A stretch of 47,365 bases of DNA from JBCCJA01 sp039045975 (GCA_039045975.1 JBCCJA010000025.1:1-47365), one strand, 5' to 3'; counted from the first letter of the stretch, positions 9,361 to 18,003 are shown. A program made the numbers and translations. Notes: a model not told the origin generated them from the sequence alone.

Positions 9361-9885
9361 ATGTTCTCGCCACGCCCCACGCCCGACGCGGCCGGACCCG
9401 GTCAAGAGTCGGTCTGGGACTACCCGCGGCCGCCGCGGCTCGAACGCGTCGAGAAACGGCTCGAAGTGCGGCTGGCGGGCGTAACGATCGCCGACACGAC
9501 CGCCGGCTACCGCACGCTCGAGACCTCGCACCCGCCGACGTATTACTTCCCGCCCGACGACGTGACCGCCGGCGTCCTCCGGCCCGCGGGCGGCGGCAGC
9601 GTCTGCGAATGGAAGGGCGTCGCCGCTTACTTCGACGCGGTCGTCACCGCCGACGACGGCTCGGAAGTCGCCGCCGACGGTGTCGCGTGGGGTTACCCGC
9701 GGCCGACCGGGCCGTTCGCCGCGATCGCGGACTTCGTCGCCTTCTACCTCGGCGGACGCTTCGGCACGGAAGGCTTCGTCGACGGCGTCCCGGCCGAACC
9801 CCAACCGGGCGGCTTCTACGGCGGCTGGGTCACGCCCGACGTCGTGGGCCCGTTCAAGGGCTGGCCGGGATCGTTGGGGTGGTGA
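9361..9885 (+). CDS. DUF427 domain-containing protein
   Basis: A soluble protein of 174 residues recognisable as DUF427. After VWDYPRPPRLERV it contains VRLAGVTIADTTAGYRTLETSHPPTYYFP in sequence, then VCEWKGVAAYFD and a C-terminal GFYGGWVTPDVVGPFKG. The family is a small beta-rich domain of unknown function found across bacteria. The start at 9361 is chosen because the 40 preceding codons are Arg/Thr/Ser-rich and unlike homologues. It is divergent from the TolC-like gene and convergent with the SDR gene. The 227 bases between 9134 and 9360 are intergenic, and I see no clear promoter there. Confidence 0.88.
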   Translation: MFSPRPTPDAAGPGQESVWDYPRPPRLERVEKRLEVRLAGVTIADTTAGYRTLETSHPPTYYFPPDDVTAGVLRPAGGGSVCEWKGVAAYFDAVVTADDGSEVAADGVAWGYPRPTGPFAAIADFVAFYLGGRFGTEGFVDGVPAEPQPGGFYGGWVTPDVVGPFKGWPGSLGW

Positions 9886-9924
9886 AGAAGTACCACCGGC
9901 GTGCACAAAAATTATGTACGACCG

Positions 9925-10674
9925 TCACTGCGCACAAACTCCGCCGTCGACCGGCAAGGTGTGACCGGTCACATACCGCGCCTCGTCCGAGAGCAGCCAG
10001 ACGATCGGATCCGCGACTTCGGCAGGCTGCCCGATGCGGCCCATCGGAACGAACGCAGCATAGCTATGGGGGTCGCCGCCGGTCCCGGCGGAGAGTAACG
10101 GCGTTTCGATCGGGCCCGGACCCACCGCGTTCACACGAATACCTCGGCGGGCATAGTCGAGGGCCGCCGCTTTTGTCATCCCGGTGACGGCGTGCTTGCC
10201 GGCCACATAAAGAGACCAACCGGGATAGCCATTCAGCCCGAAAATCGACGACGTATTCACGATCGACCCGCCGTCGTTCTTTAACATCTGCTCGATCTCG
10301 AACTTCATCGCATAGAAAACACCTTTGACGTTCACGTCGAGCAGCTTGGCCGCCTTTTCGACATCCTGTTCGTGCAACGGCACTTGGTCACCATCGATAC
10401 CAGCGTTATTCAATGCCGCGTCGAGTCGTCCGAACTCTGAAACCGCCCGTGCCACCAAAGCTCGTACATCTTCGGGGTTCGCGACGTCCGTTTTTTGAAA
10501 AACGGCCTGACCACCCGCAGCGATCACTTCGTCGACGACGTCGTTCCCCGACGACTCGTTGCGATTACCGATCACAACGGCCGCCCCCGAACGAGCCAGT
10601 GCGAGCACGCTCGCCTTGCCGATACCGGTACCACCCCCGGTGACGACGACGACCTTCCCAGACAAACGAGCCAT
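9925..10674 (-). CDS. SDR family oxidoreductase
   Basis: A classical short-chain dehydrogenase/reductase of 249 residues. The nucleotide-binding motif TGGGTGIG is at residues 12-19, NNAG at 89-92, a catalytic Ser near 142-143 in NTSSIFG, and YVAGK gives Tyr156 and Lys160. The C-terminus TGHTLPVDGGVCAQ is typical. The substrate cannot be deduced; the layout resembles FabG-like and 2,5-dichloro-2,5-cyclohexadiene-1,4-diol dehydrogenase-like members. It has a strong Shine-Dalgarno sequence (CAGGAGGT, six to seven bases before the ATG), which is uncommon among the genes here. It is moderately lower in GC than its neighbours and may be a more recent arrival. Confidence 0.93.
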   Translation of the reverse strand: MARLSGKVVVVTGGGTGIGKASVLALARSGAAVVIGNRNESSGNDVVDEVIAAGGQAVFQKTDVANPEDVRALVARAVSEFGRLDAALNNAGIDGDQVPLHEQDVEKAAKLLDVNVKGVFYAMKFEIEQMLKNDGGSIVNTSSIFGLNGYPGWSLYVAGKHAVTGMTKAAALDYARRGIRVNAVGPGPIETPLLSAGTGGDPHSYAAFVPMGRIGQPAEVADPIVWLLSDEARYVTGHTLPVDGGVCAQ

Positions 10675-10710
10675 CAGAACCTCCTGACGGGCACATCAAA
10701 AAGTTGATGA

Positions 10711-10816
10711 CACAGCATTTCCGTTTGATCTATAGCACGAGCCCGGGCTCGTGGCCTTGCGTTTTGCAGTACGAACGACGCCATCCGCGGCCACGAATCA
10801 GCACGAAGTGCTGTAG
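10711..10816. repeat. Intergenic repeat, copy 1
   Basis: First of two diverged copies of a ~105-base unit in a 519-base gene-free region (10675-11193). Shared blocks are ACAGCATTTCC (10712), CCGGGCTCG, and a nearly identical end containing the palindrome AGCACGAAGTGCT in CACGAATCAGCACGAAGTG (from 10792). The second copy is offset by 243-244 bases. Nothing here looks like a functional gene. Confidence 0.65.
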
Positions 10817-10954
10817 TGTGGGCCGAACCGGGCCGAAATCCACAAAAATCTGATCGACGATTCAAACTTCATTCGGAACTTTCGCTCCCGTCTCGAATTC
10901 ATTAATAGCGAACTCGCGAAATCTTCTCGGCTATTCAGATGGCGACGCAAATGA

Positions 10955-11059
10955 TACAGCATTTCCAAGAAGCATGTGGCACGCTTCCGGGCTCGCGGCG
11001 TTTGAATTCGCAGGCCGAACAGCTTCCATCGCGGCACGAATCAGCACGAAGTGCTGTAG
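10955..11059. repeat. Intergenic repeat, copy 2
   Basis: Second copy of the unit at 10711-10816. The last 25 bases (11035-11059) are identical to those of copy 1 and hold the palindrome AGCACGAAGTGCT. Beyond it, 11127-11145 contains a further hairpin (GGTCACG-CTGTG-CGTGACC). Short minus-strand ORFs over both copies encode similar peptides (TALRADS), so the unit could descend from a degraded small gene or a dispersed repeat family. Confidence 0.65.
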
Positions 11060-11193
11060 GAGCGGCGGCGCCATCGGCCGTCGCCAGAAATTGACGCACG
11101 GCTTCCACCGCCCGCGCGTTGCCGCGCACACAGGTCACGCTGTGCGTGACCTACAGCGTTGCCCGACACCACGGAAGGCAAAGGCACGGCAGG

Positions 11194-12300
11194 TCAGACG
11201 GTAACCGCCTCGACCGCTTCGGGCCGTCCGGCCGAGTCATTTAAGAAGTGAGTCACGACGGCGACCGTCTTATCATTCCCGCAATAGCGTTCCCGGTCGA
11301 TCAGTGCCGCGCCGAAGTCATCAATCCTGTCGAGAAACACCCGCAGCGTCTCGATCGAGAACTCCTCGATATCGACCCAGTCGCCGCCGCCCTCGGTTCT
11401 TAAGAAATGGGCGTTGATCCGTTGCTCGAAGTTGCCCGGTTCGGGCATCGCGAAGACCGGTTTGCCGAGGTAGTGGGCCTCGCCGACGAGCTGGTTCCCC
11501 GCCGTCGTCACGAGCGCGTCGCAGCCGGCGAGGTCCTCCAGGAAGCCCGACTCGCTGATCGGGCGGAACCGCAGGCGGCCGTCGGGCGGCTTCTCGCCGA
11601 GCCCGTAGACGAGCACGTCCCGCCCGCAGTGCCGCAGGGCGTTGAAGATGTGCTCGTGCCCGAAGCGACGCAGATAGACGAGCAGATGCCCGCCGTCGGT
11701 CGGCGTCGCGGCGAACATCTCCGGCCGCATGAGGACGCCGACCGGCGTGACGCGGTCGCGATATGCAGGCCGTAGCGGCGGGTCGTAGAAGCTGCTGACG
11801 ACGAACGCCGACGCCCGCGGGCAGTACCAACGGATGATCGGCGCGACCGCCGTCGCCTTCGCCCGCAGGCCGGCGTCGACGCCGACGAGGTCGTTGACGA
11901 GCAAAAAGTGTTGGTGATTCACGCTGACGACCGGTACGCCGACGCGGGCGGCGGCCCGCGGCAGGCAGGGCTCGAAGTCGGTCAGGACGAGGTCAGGCGG
12001 GTCGTCACGGAGGGCCCTTTCCATGTCGCGGACGATCGGCCCCATACGCCACAGGTAGCCGGCCGCCTGGGCCGCGGTCCGCGGCAGGTCCAGACGACGG
12101 TTCGAGTACGCGAACAGCAGCCCGGGGATCGGGCGGACCTCGACGTCGGTGTCGCGGTAGAGCGGTTCGAGAAAGTCGTACGCCGCCGCCGGGGCGAATA
12201 AGACCAGCCGGTGCTCGTGCCGCAGGGCCTCGGTGATCGCCCGGACCCGGACGGCGTGCCCGCGGCCCTCGCCGGCCATGCTGTAATAGATCGTCGCCAT
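11194..12300 (-). CDS. GT-B fold glycosyltransferase (MurG/UGT-like)
   Basis: A soluble or membrane-associated protein of 368 residues with a two-lobed GT-B pattern. The N-terminal lobe starts MATIYYSMAGEGRGHAVRV, the glycine-rich acceptor motif seen in MurG-like and UDP-glycosyltransferase enzymes. The C-terminal lobe has CDALVTTAGNQLVGEAHYLG and KPVFAMPEPGNFEQRINA, where the sugar-nucleotide donor binds. It lies 45 bases downstream of the LpxH-like phosphoesterase on the same strand, which suggests an envelope glycolipid role. Donor and acceptor cannot be read from the sequence. It probably belongs to a broad uncharacterised family rather than to MurG itself, since the standard dcw neighbours are missing. 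Confidence 0.85.
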   Translation of the reverse strand: MATIYYSMAGEGRGHAVRVRAITEALRHEHRLVLFAPAAAYDFLEPLYRDTDVEVRPIPGLLFAYSNRRLDLPRTAAQAAGYLWRMGPIVRDMERALRDDPPDLVLTDFEPCLPRAAARVGVPVVSVNHQHFLLVNDLVGVDAGLRAKATAVAPIIRWYCPRASAFVVSSFYDPPLRPAYRDRVTPVGVLMRPEMFAATPTDGGHLLVYLRRFGHEHIFNALRHCGRDVLVYGLGEKPPDGRLRFRPISESGFLEDLAGCDALVTTAGNQLVGEAHYLGKPVFAMPEPGNFEQRINAHFLRTEGGGDWVDIEEFSIETLRVFLDRIDDFGAALIDRERYCGNDKTVAVVTHFLNDSAGRPEAVEAVTV

Positions 12301-12345
12301 GGCCGTTCGACCCGTTCCACGGCGGGGCGGTCTGCCCGGTCGGGT

Positions 12346-13257
12346 TCAACCGGCGACGGTCGCCAGTTCGTCGTCCGGCCGTGCGGACGCTGTGCCCGAA
12401 CGCCCGGTCATCGACGTCAAGCGACGATACCGCTGCCCGTCGGCCTCGACCAGTTCGAGCCGGCCGTCGTCGTACTCGACAAGGGCCGTCGCGTGCTCGA
12501 TCCAGTCGCCGCTGTTCGCGTACAGAACGCCGTCGACGGCTTGCATCGACGGCTTGTGGATGTGGCCGCAAACGGCGGCGACGCAGTCGACTCTCTTCGC
12601 GTGTTTCGCGACCGACCGCTCGAAGTCGCTGAAGAACCGCGCGACCCACTTCGCCCGCGACTTCACCGCGGCCGAGAACGCGTAATCGGGCCGCCCACGC
12701 CCGCGGCCGAACCCGACAAGTCGGTTCGCCCACAGCAGCCAGTCGTACGCGAACGTCAGCACAACCGAGATCCACTTCGCCTGCCGTTCGAACACGTCGA
12801 AGCGGTCGCCGTGGAGCACGAGCACGCGCCGCCCGTCGGCCGTCTGGTGCACGAACTCGTCACGGATCGTCACGCCGTCGACATGGATCGGGAAGTCACG
12901 CAGGAACTCGTCGTGATTACCGGGCGTGTAGCAGACCCGCGTACCGCCGTCGATCAGCGTCACCATACGCCCGAGGATGTCGTCGTAGGCCGGGACCCAG
13001 TACCACCGTTTCTTCAGCCGCCAGCCGTCGATGAAATCGCCGACGAGGTACAGCACGTCGGGCCGGACCGATTCGATGAACGCCAAGAACGCGTCCGCGC
13101 GGGCGTATTCGCAGCCGAGGTGCACGTCGCTGACGAAGACCGCCCGGACGCGGTCGAGGTCGGGCGGGCCGACGCCGTCTGCCGCCGGGGCGAGATCGGT
13201 GGCGTCGACCGCGTTACGATCTGGCGTCGCGCTCGGTGTGTTCTCGCCGTCGGACAT
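12346..13257 (-). CDS. UDP-2,3-diacylglucosamine diphosphatase-like metallophosphoesterase
   Basis: A calcineurin-type phosphoesterase of 303 residues with all five metal-binding blocks: SDVHLG (Asp44, His46), GDFIDGW (73-79), GNHDE (113-117), LHGDRFD and CGHIHKP. The spacing and GDFIDGW are those of the LpxH/LpxH2 group, which removes UMP from UDP-2,3-diacylglucosamine in lipid A synthesis. The first ~37 residues are an acidic, low-complexity extension. The adjacent downstream glycosyltransferase supports an envelope role. No other lipid A gene is in the window, so the exact substrate is inferred. It is divergent from the gene at 13393, with 135 bases between them. Confidence 0.85.
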   Translation of the reverse strand: MSDGENTPSATPDRNAVDATDLAPAADGVGPPDLDRVRAVFVSDVHLGCEYARADAFLAFIESVRPDVLYLVGDFIDGWRLKKRWYWVPAYDDILGRMVTLIDGGTRVCYTPGNHDEFLRDFPIHVDGVTIRDEFVHQTADGRRVLVLHGDRFDVFERQAKWISVVLTFAYDWLLWANRLVGFGRGRGRPDYAFSAAVKSRAKWVARFFSDFERSVAKHAKRVDCVAAVCGHIHKPSMQAVDGVLYANSGDWIEHATALVEYDDGRLELVEADGQRYRRLTSMTGRSGTASARPDDELATVAG

Positions 13258-13392
13258 CGTTGCCGGTCAAATATCGAGACGCCGTCACTGACATCCGTCT
13301 CACACGTCGGTCTGTTGTGCATCGGAGTGTCGTCAATCGGATCGCGATTTACGACAAGCCGTCGTTCCCTTCATCGGAATTTCGGACAAAAC

Positions 13393-14763
13393 GTGCCCGA
13401 ACGGACGCGCCGTTTCCCACAGCGGGCCAAAGTCGCGGCGTTCGCCTCGGTCGTGCTCTCGGTTTGGGGACTGCCCGCGGCCACGGCCTTCGCGATTTCG
13501 CTCGAGTCGGCCCTGGAAAAGGCCGAGGACACGCTCGCCGAGATCACGCCCGACGTCGACACCGGGAGCGCGGCCGACGACGGGCGGATCGCCGCGGTGA
13601 TCGACGGCCTGCGTGACGCGCTCGCCGACGCCGACGCGAAGACCGACCCGTTCGACGTCCGGCGGGCCCGGTACCTGTTGGCGTTCGCGTTGCTCGCCTC
13701 GGGCCGGGCCGAACCGGCGGCGGTCCTCTCCGAGGCCTCCGCGGGACTGGGACAGACGGCACCCGCGGAAAGCAGCGCCGAGACGGCCGAAGTCTCTCCC
13801 GAAGACCGGGCCGCCGCGGCGGCCGTCGCGGTGAGGGCTTATCTCGACCTCGGCCGACCGGTGCACCTCGACCGGGCCCGCGGGCTCGCCCGCCGCCTCG
13901 CCGACGAGATCCCCGACGCCGCGACCACCGCCGAGGTGCTCCTTGCCGTCGCGACAGCCGACGACAAGGCGGGGCGTCACCGGGCCGCGGCCGAGTCGTG
14001 TGACCTCGTCTCGGCCGATTCGGACCGCTACGGGAACGCCCGGCTCGCCGCGGGACAGGCCTACGCCGCGGCCGCGAAAGTTACGCAAGACGCGGCCGCC
14101 GCCGACCGGCTGCGCGACACGGCGATCGCCCGGTTCCGTGAGGGGCTCGCCGAGACCGACGCGGTCGGGTCGCTGAGGGCGCAGGCGGAATTCGCGCTCG
14201 CCGACCTGCTCGCGACGCGGGGGGACGTCGCCGGGGCGATCGAAACGCTCGGCCGGATCGACGTCGCGTCGCTGCCTCCCGACTCGCCGCTCCGCGACGC
14301 CGCCCGGCTGCGACCGCTGCGACTCGCGACGGAAGCGGGCGACGTCTCGACGTTGCCGGCGGCGGTGACGGCCGCGATCGGGCCGTCGGGCATGGACGTC
14401 GGCGACGGCGTCGCCGTCGCCGTGTTGGACGCCCTCGACCGACTGCTGGAACCGTCCCCCGCGTCGACCGGCCCGCCGGCGGCGGCCGCGGCGGACGCGG
14501 TCCGCAACGCCGTCGACCGCCTGTTCGCGTCGGCCGACGGCCGGCCGTGGCTGCTCGCCGGCGTCAGCCGCGTCGCGGGCGTGTTGGCCGAAAAGACAAA
14601 CGACCCCGGCGACCGGCGGCGGTCGCTCGCGGCCGACGTCGGCCTGTTCGAAACGGCCGGCGATCAGCTCGAACAGGACGAATCCGACCCGCTGCAACTG
14701 CGGATCGTCCGCGGACTGGTCGCGGTCGGGGAGCACGAAGAGGCGCGGCCGCGGCTCGCGTAA
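13393..14763 (+). pseudogene. Secreted TPR-like helical protein, N-terminal part, ended by in-frame TAA
   Basis: Starts at GTG 13393. A basic N-terminus and hydrophobic core ending AATAFA form a signal peptide. About 430 Ala-rich helical residues follow, with a TPR/solenoid look (RARYLLAFALLASGRAEPAAVL, then DLLATRGDVAGAIETLGRI in order). A TAA at 14761-14763 interrupts the frame, yet the same frame continues in coding style to 15420 with a transmembrane segment at its end. The intact gene would encode ~675 residues. A single C-to-T change (CAA to TAA) explains the break. It heads the run with ExbB and ExbD, so it is probably the periplasmic partner of that complex. Function is otherwise unknown. 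Confidence 0.75.
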
Positions 14764-15420
14764 CTGCTCGGCCGGCACGCGGGGGAACTCGCCTACGAGG
14801 TCGCCGCGGCCCGACTCGTCGATCTGGCCGAGCCCGACGGGCGGGCCGCGGTCGCCGGCGGCACACTCGTCCCCGACGGACCCGAGTTCCTCGGTTGGAA
14901 CGCGATCAACAATCGGGCCGCGGCCCTCCTGCGGGCAGGCAAGGTGAGTGACGAAGCCGCCTTCGCCCGCGTCGCGGCCGTCCGCGACGAGGCCCGCCTC
15001 CGCATCGTCGAGACGACACGGGCGGCGGCGCTCGCAGACGACGACGCCGTCGCCCGTCACGCGAAACTCGACCGGGCCCGCAAGCTCGCCGAGGCGTTCG
15101 CCGGGAACGAAGACGACACGCCCGCGAACGCCTCGCAGGCCGCGATCGTCGCCCTGTTGCCGACGCTCCGCGAGGAAGCCGAATCGACGCGGGCCGCCGC
15201 GGAGCAGTTCGCCGGCGGCCCGGGGGCCGTCGTCGAGCCGCCGCCGGAGCCGACGAATCTCACCGCGGTCGCGGTCGCGATCACGGCCGGCCTCGCGGCG
15301 TTCGCCGTCGTGATCGTGTTCACGGTCCGCGGTCGAAGACGCGGCGGACGGAACGTCTACGAGCCGGCGGACGAAGAACTCGTATTCGCGCTCCCGGAGA
15401 AAGCCGAGGACGGGCGATGA
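14764..15420 (+). pseudogene. Secreted TPR-like helical protein, C-terminal part after the TAA
   Basis: Continuation in the same frame as 13393-14763. Translation right after the stop reads LLGRHAGELAYEVAAARL and stays open to 15420. A late transmembrane segment (LTAVAVAITAGLAAFAVVIV) is followed by a basic stop-transfer stretch (RGRRRGGR) and a cytoplasmic tail ending KAEDGR. So the original protein was exported at its N-terminus and anchored at its C-terminus. GTG at 14944 could start a separate 158-residue protein, but it would lack a signal peptide. The stop codon overlaps the next gene's ATG (ATGA at 15417-15420), which shows operon organisation. Confidence 0.72.
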
Positions 15421-16418
15421 CTTTTAGGCCGACGAGTCTGCTCCTCGCGGCGGCCGCGGTCGTGGCGGTGTGCCCGCGCCCGGCGTTCGCGGTCGACGTC
15501 GTCGAGACGGTCGACGGCGAACGCATCCGCGGCCGCGAGCCGACCGTGACGCGGGCCGGCCTCACGTTCGTGGTCGCGGGCCAAGAACGGTTCGTGCCGG
15601 CCTGCCGCGTCGTCCGCGTCGACTGGGACGGCACGCCCTCCGAGCTACGACTCGTCGACGCGAAGGCCGACGAACGCCCGCTCGACGCGCTCGACGATTA
15701 CGCCCGCTTACTAGCCGACGCGGCGGGCCGAGTGCGGACCGAGATCGCGTTCCGCGAAGCAAAACTCGCCGCACGCGTCGCGCTCGGCGAAGCCGGCGAC
15801 GGCTCGGACGCGACGATCGAAACGGCCCGCGCGGCAGAACGCCTGCGCAAGTTTGTGGCGTCGGCACCGGAGACATACCGGACCGACGCGGCCGCGCGGT
15901 GGCTGGGGCGGGTCGCCCTCGACGCCGGCGACGCCGACGCGATCGGCTTCGCGGCCCGTGTACTCGCCGACAGCCCGACGCCGCTCGACCGGGCCGTCGG
16001 GAGGGCGCTCGCCGCGGCGGCGGAGCGGTCATCGACGTCGGCCCTGTTCGACGCCTGCGAGGCCGACATCGAGGGCCCGCTCGGCGAAGACCTCGGCCCG
16101 GCGCCGGCGGCGGTCCGCTATGAGGCCCGGCTGCTCGTCGCGTCGGCGGCCCGTTTCGCCGGCCTCGACGACGCGGCCGGACGCTACACACGGCTGATCG
16201 ACGACCTCGGCCCGGTCGACTTCGGACCGGTCGACGCCACGCGGGCGGCGGCGTTTTTTGGGCGGGCGGAGGCGTCCTTCGCGGCCGGCGACGCCGATTC
16301 GGCCCGGCTCGACCTGCAGCGGCTCGTGTGGCTGACGCCGCACCTGCGGGCGCGAGCGGCCGACGCCTCGGCACGGCTCGCGCAGACGGAAGGCGGCGAC
16401 GCGGGCGGGGCGGAGTGA
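15417..16418 (+). CDS. Secreted helical-repeat protein of the ExbB/ExbD operon
   Basis: A protein of 333 residues with a signal peptide (MTFRPTSLLLAAAAVVAVC, cleavage likely after AFA). A short beta-rich N-terminal region follows (VDVVETVDGERIRGREPTV), resembling small SH3-like surface domains in planctomycete secreted proteins. The rest is an Ala/Arg-rich helical solenoid, probably TPR-like (AEASFAAGDADSARLDLQRL). It overlaps the upstream frame by four bases and lies 113 bases before exbB. I do not recognise a named family. From context it is probably a periplasmic scaffold for the ExbB/ExbD machine. Confidence 0.8.
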   Translation: MTFRPTSLLLAAAAVVAVCPRPAFAVDVVETVDGERIRGREPTVTRAGLTFVVAGQERFVPACRVVRVDWDGTPSELRLVDAKADERPLDALDDYARLLADAAGRVRTEIAFREAKLAARVALGEAGDGSDATIETARAAERLRKFVASAPETYRTDAAARWLGRVALDAGDADAIGFAARVLADSPTPLDRAVGRALAAAAERSSTSALFDACEADIEGPLGEDLGPAPAAVRYEARLLVASAARFAGLDDAAGRYTRLIDDLGPVDFGPVDATRAAAFFGRAEASFAAGDADSARLDLQRLVWLTPHLRARAADASARLAQTEGGDAGGAE

Positions 16419-16531
16419 TCTCCGCCGATGCCCCCGCGACAGGCGTTTCGGACGGAACCTTTCGGCGTCGATCGGGTTTCGGGACGCGGGCCGTTACGAT
16501 CGACCGGCTCGACCGCGACGGAGAGACCGCG

Positions 16532-17365
16532 ATGACCCCGGCCCGCCCCGCCCCGCCGCTTGCGGCGTCCCTCACGCGGCTGCTGACGCTCGCGGTCTTG
16601 GGAGCGTCGGTCTTCGGGACAGCGCGACCGGCCGTCGCTCAGGACGCCGCGCCCGAGCCGATCGCGGTCGTCGGGGAAGAGACGCCCGCCGACTCCGGGG
16701 CGCCGGCGAAGACGTCCGAGTCGTTCCTGCGGTGGATGCTGCGGGCCTCCGGCGCGTTCGGCGTGGCGTTGCTGCTGCTGTCGTTCCTGACGGTGACGCT
16801 CGTCGCGACACACCTGCTGCGGGTGCAGCGGGGCACGCTCATGCCGGCCGATTTTCTGATCGATTTCTCCGGCCGCCTTGAGTCGAAAGACCTGCCGGGG
16901 GCGTACGAGCTCGCGAAGAAAGACGACAGCTTCATCGCCCGCGTGCTGACCCTCGGCCTGGCCCGGCTGCACCGCGGCGTGGGCGAGGCGAACTCGGCGA
17001 TGCGGGAAGTCGGCGAGGACGAGGCGATGGGGCTGGAGCACCAACTCGGCCTGTTGGCGCTGATCGCGTCGCTGGCCCCGATGGTCGGGCTGATGGGGAC
17101 CGTGTACGGGATGATCCTCAGCTTTAAGGAGATCAAAGACTCGCCGTCGTCGACGCCCGACCCGTCCGAACTGGCCGACGGCATCGCGACAGCGCTGTTC
17201 ACGACGCTGGAGGGCCTCGCGGTCGCGATCCCGGCGACGATCGCCTACGTCCTGCTGCGGAACCGCACGACACGGCTTGTGAACGAGGTGGCGATGCGGG
17301 CCGAGAGTCTGATTAATAAGGCGGCCGGGCGGAGCGGGAAGGTCAGCGGAGCGAGTGAGTCGTAG
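16532..17365 (+). CDS. MotA/TolQ/ExbB proton channel family protein
   Basis: An inner-membrane protein of 277 residues. A signal-like segment ends in AVAQ near residue 37, then come an acidic linker and three membrane spans (~70-95, ~165-185, ~225-245). The conserved channel region reads LIASLAPMVGLMGTVYGMI, with GIATALFTTLEGLAVAIPA following, as in ExbB/TolQ. With ExbD it forms a proton channel that transmits proton-motive force to the periplasm. I chose ATG 16532; the frame is open upstream only in non-coding-like sequence. The stop codon TAG lies inside the left inverted repeat of the transposase element, so the native C-terminus may have been altered by that insertion. Confidence 0.93.
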   Translation: MTPARPAPPLAASLTRLLTLAVLGASVFGTARPAVAQDAAPEPIAVVGEETPADSGAPAKTSESFLRWMLRASGAFGVALLLLSFLTVTLVATHLLRVQRGTLMPADFLIDFSGRLESKDLPGAYELAKKDDSFIARVLTLGLARLHRGVGEANSAMREVGEDEAMGLEHQLGLLALIASLAPMVGLMGTVYGMILSFKEIKDSPSSTPDPSELADGIATALFTTLEGLAVAIPATIAYVLLRNRTTRLVNEVAMRAESLINKAAGRSGKVSGASES

Positions 17366-17384
17366 GGCAGGCCCCCGCCTGCCG
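17360..17384 (+). repeat. Left inverted repeat (REP-like hairpin)
   Basis: The core GGCAGGC-CCCC-GCCTGCC folds into a seven-pair hairpin, the shape recognised by REP-associated tyrosine transposases. The whole 25 bases are the exact reverse complement of 17979-18003. The exbB stop codon is included in it. Confidence 0.85.
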
Positions 17385-17405
17385 CATTTCGTCGAGGAAT
17401 TTCCG

Positions 17406-17972
17406 ATGCCCGACTACCGCCGAGCTAAGATCGACGGCGGTACTTATTTCTTTACGGTCGTAACTTACGGACGACGCAAGATCTTCAACGACACGGCCAA
17501 TCGCGACCTGCTCGGCGATATCATTCGTGAGGTCAAAACACGCCGCCCGTTCGTCGCCGACGCCTTTGTTTTGCTTCCGGATCACCTTCACGCGATCTGG
17601 ACACTCCCGCCGCACGATCACGACTTTTCGGCCAGATGGAGTGAGATCAAAGGCAGTTTCACAAAAGCATTTATGACCAGAGGTGGAGTCGATCGGGCCA
17701 TAACCAAGGCCCGACGTATTGAGGGACGTCGCGGCGTCTGGCAGCCCCGTTTCTGGGAGCACGCCGTCCGAGACGAAGCCGACTTCGATCGCTGTTTCGA
17801 CTACATCCATTACAACCCCGTTAAGCACGGATTAGCGGAGTCACCTGCGGATTGGCCGGCATCGTCTTTCCGGCGTTGGGCGGAACAAGGTGTTTACGAC
17901 ATCGCATGGGGACGGACGACCGCTCCGACTTCGATCGCGGGAACGACGGGATTGTTCGGTGAGCCTGAATAG
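17406..17972 (+). CDS. REP-associated tyrosine transposase
   Basis: A protein of 188 residues in the Y1 HUH transposase superfamily. GGTYFFTVVTYGRRKIF opens the fold, LLPDHLHAIWTLP carries the HUH metal site (His60, His62), and the C-terminal block WQPRFWEHAVRDEADFD then YIHYNPVKHGL is the RAYT hallmark with the candidate nucleophilic Tyr133. RAYTs nick and join single-stranded REP hairpins and are usually single-copy residents, not autonomous insertion sequences. The hairpin repeats on both sides fit this. Start at ATG 17406 (MPDYRRAKIDGG) matches the family; an upstream GTG/ATG at 17355 would overlap exbB. Confidence 0.93.
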   Translation: MPDYRRAKIDGGTYFFTVVTYGRRKIFNDTANRDLLGDIIREVKTRRPFVADAFVLLPDHLHAIWTLPPHDHDFSARWSEIKGSFTKAFMTRGGVDRAITKARRIEGRRGVWQPRFWEHAVRDEADFDRCFDYIHYNPVKHGLAESPADWPASSFRRWAEQGVYDIAWGRTTAPTSIAGTTGLFGEPE

Positions 17973-17978
17973 AAAATT

Positions 17979-18003
17979 CGGCAGGCGGGGGCCTGCCCTA
18001 CGA
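17979..18003 (-). repeat. Right inverted repeat (REP-like hairpin)
   Basis: Exact reverse complement of 17360-17384, with the same hairpin core. It ends 13 bases before the exbD start at 18017, so it lies just upstream of that gene's translation start region. Confidence 0.85.

Larger units (their letters stand above)
17360..18003 (+). mobile_element. RAYT element bounded by perfect inverted repeats
   Basis: A 644-base unit made of one tyrosine transposase gene between two perfect 25-base inverted repeats (17360-17384 and 17979-18003). It splits the exbB-exbD pair, which lie next to each other in related operons. The gene is co-oriented with the operon. It is lower in GC than its neighbours. 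Confidence 0.85.

Noticed and set aside
10674..11138. Small minus-strand ORFs of 63-79 codons in the repeat region
   Set aside because: They follow the duplicated repeat, have Cys/Arg-rich compositions and no start signals; treated as part of the repeats.
12211..13392. Upstream extension of the helical protein frame across 12.2-13.4 kb
   Set aside because: It is antisense to the LpxH-like gene; the signal peptide begins at GTG 13393.
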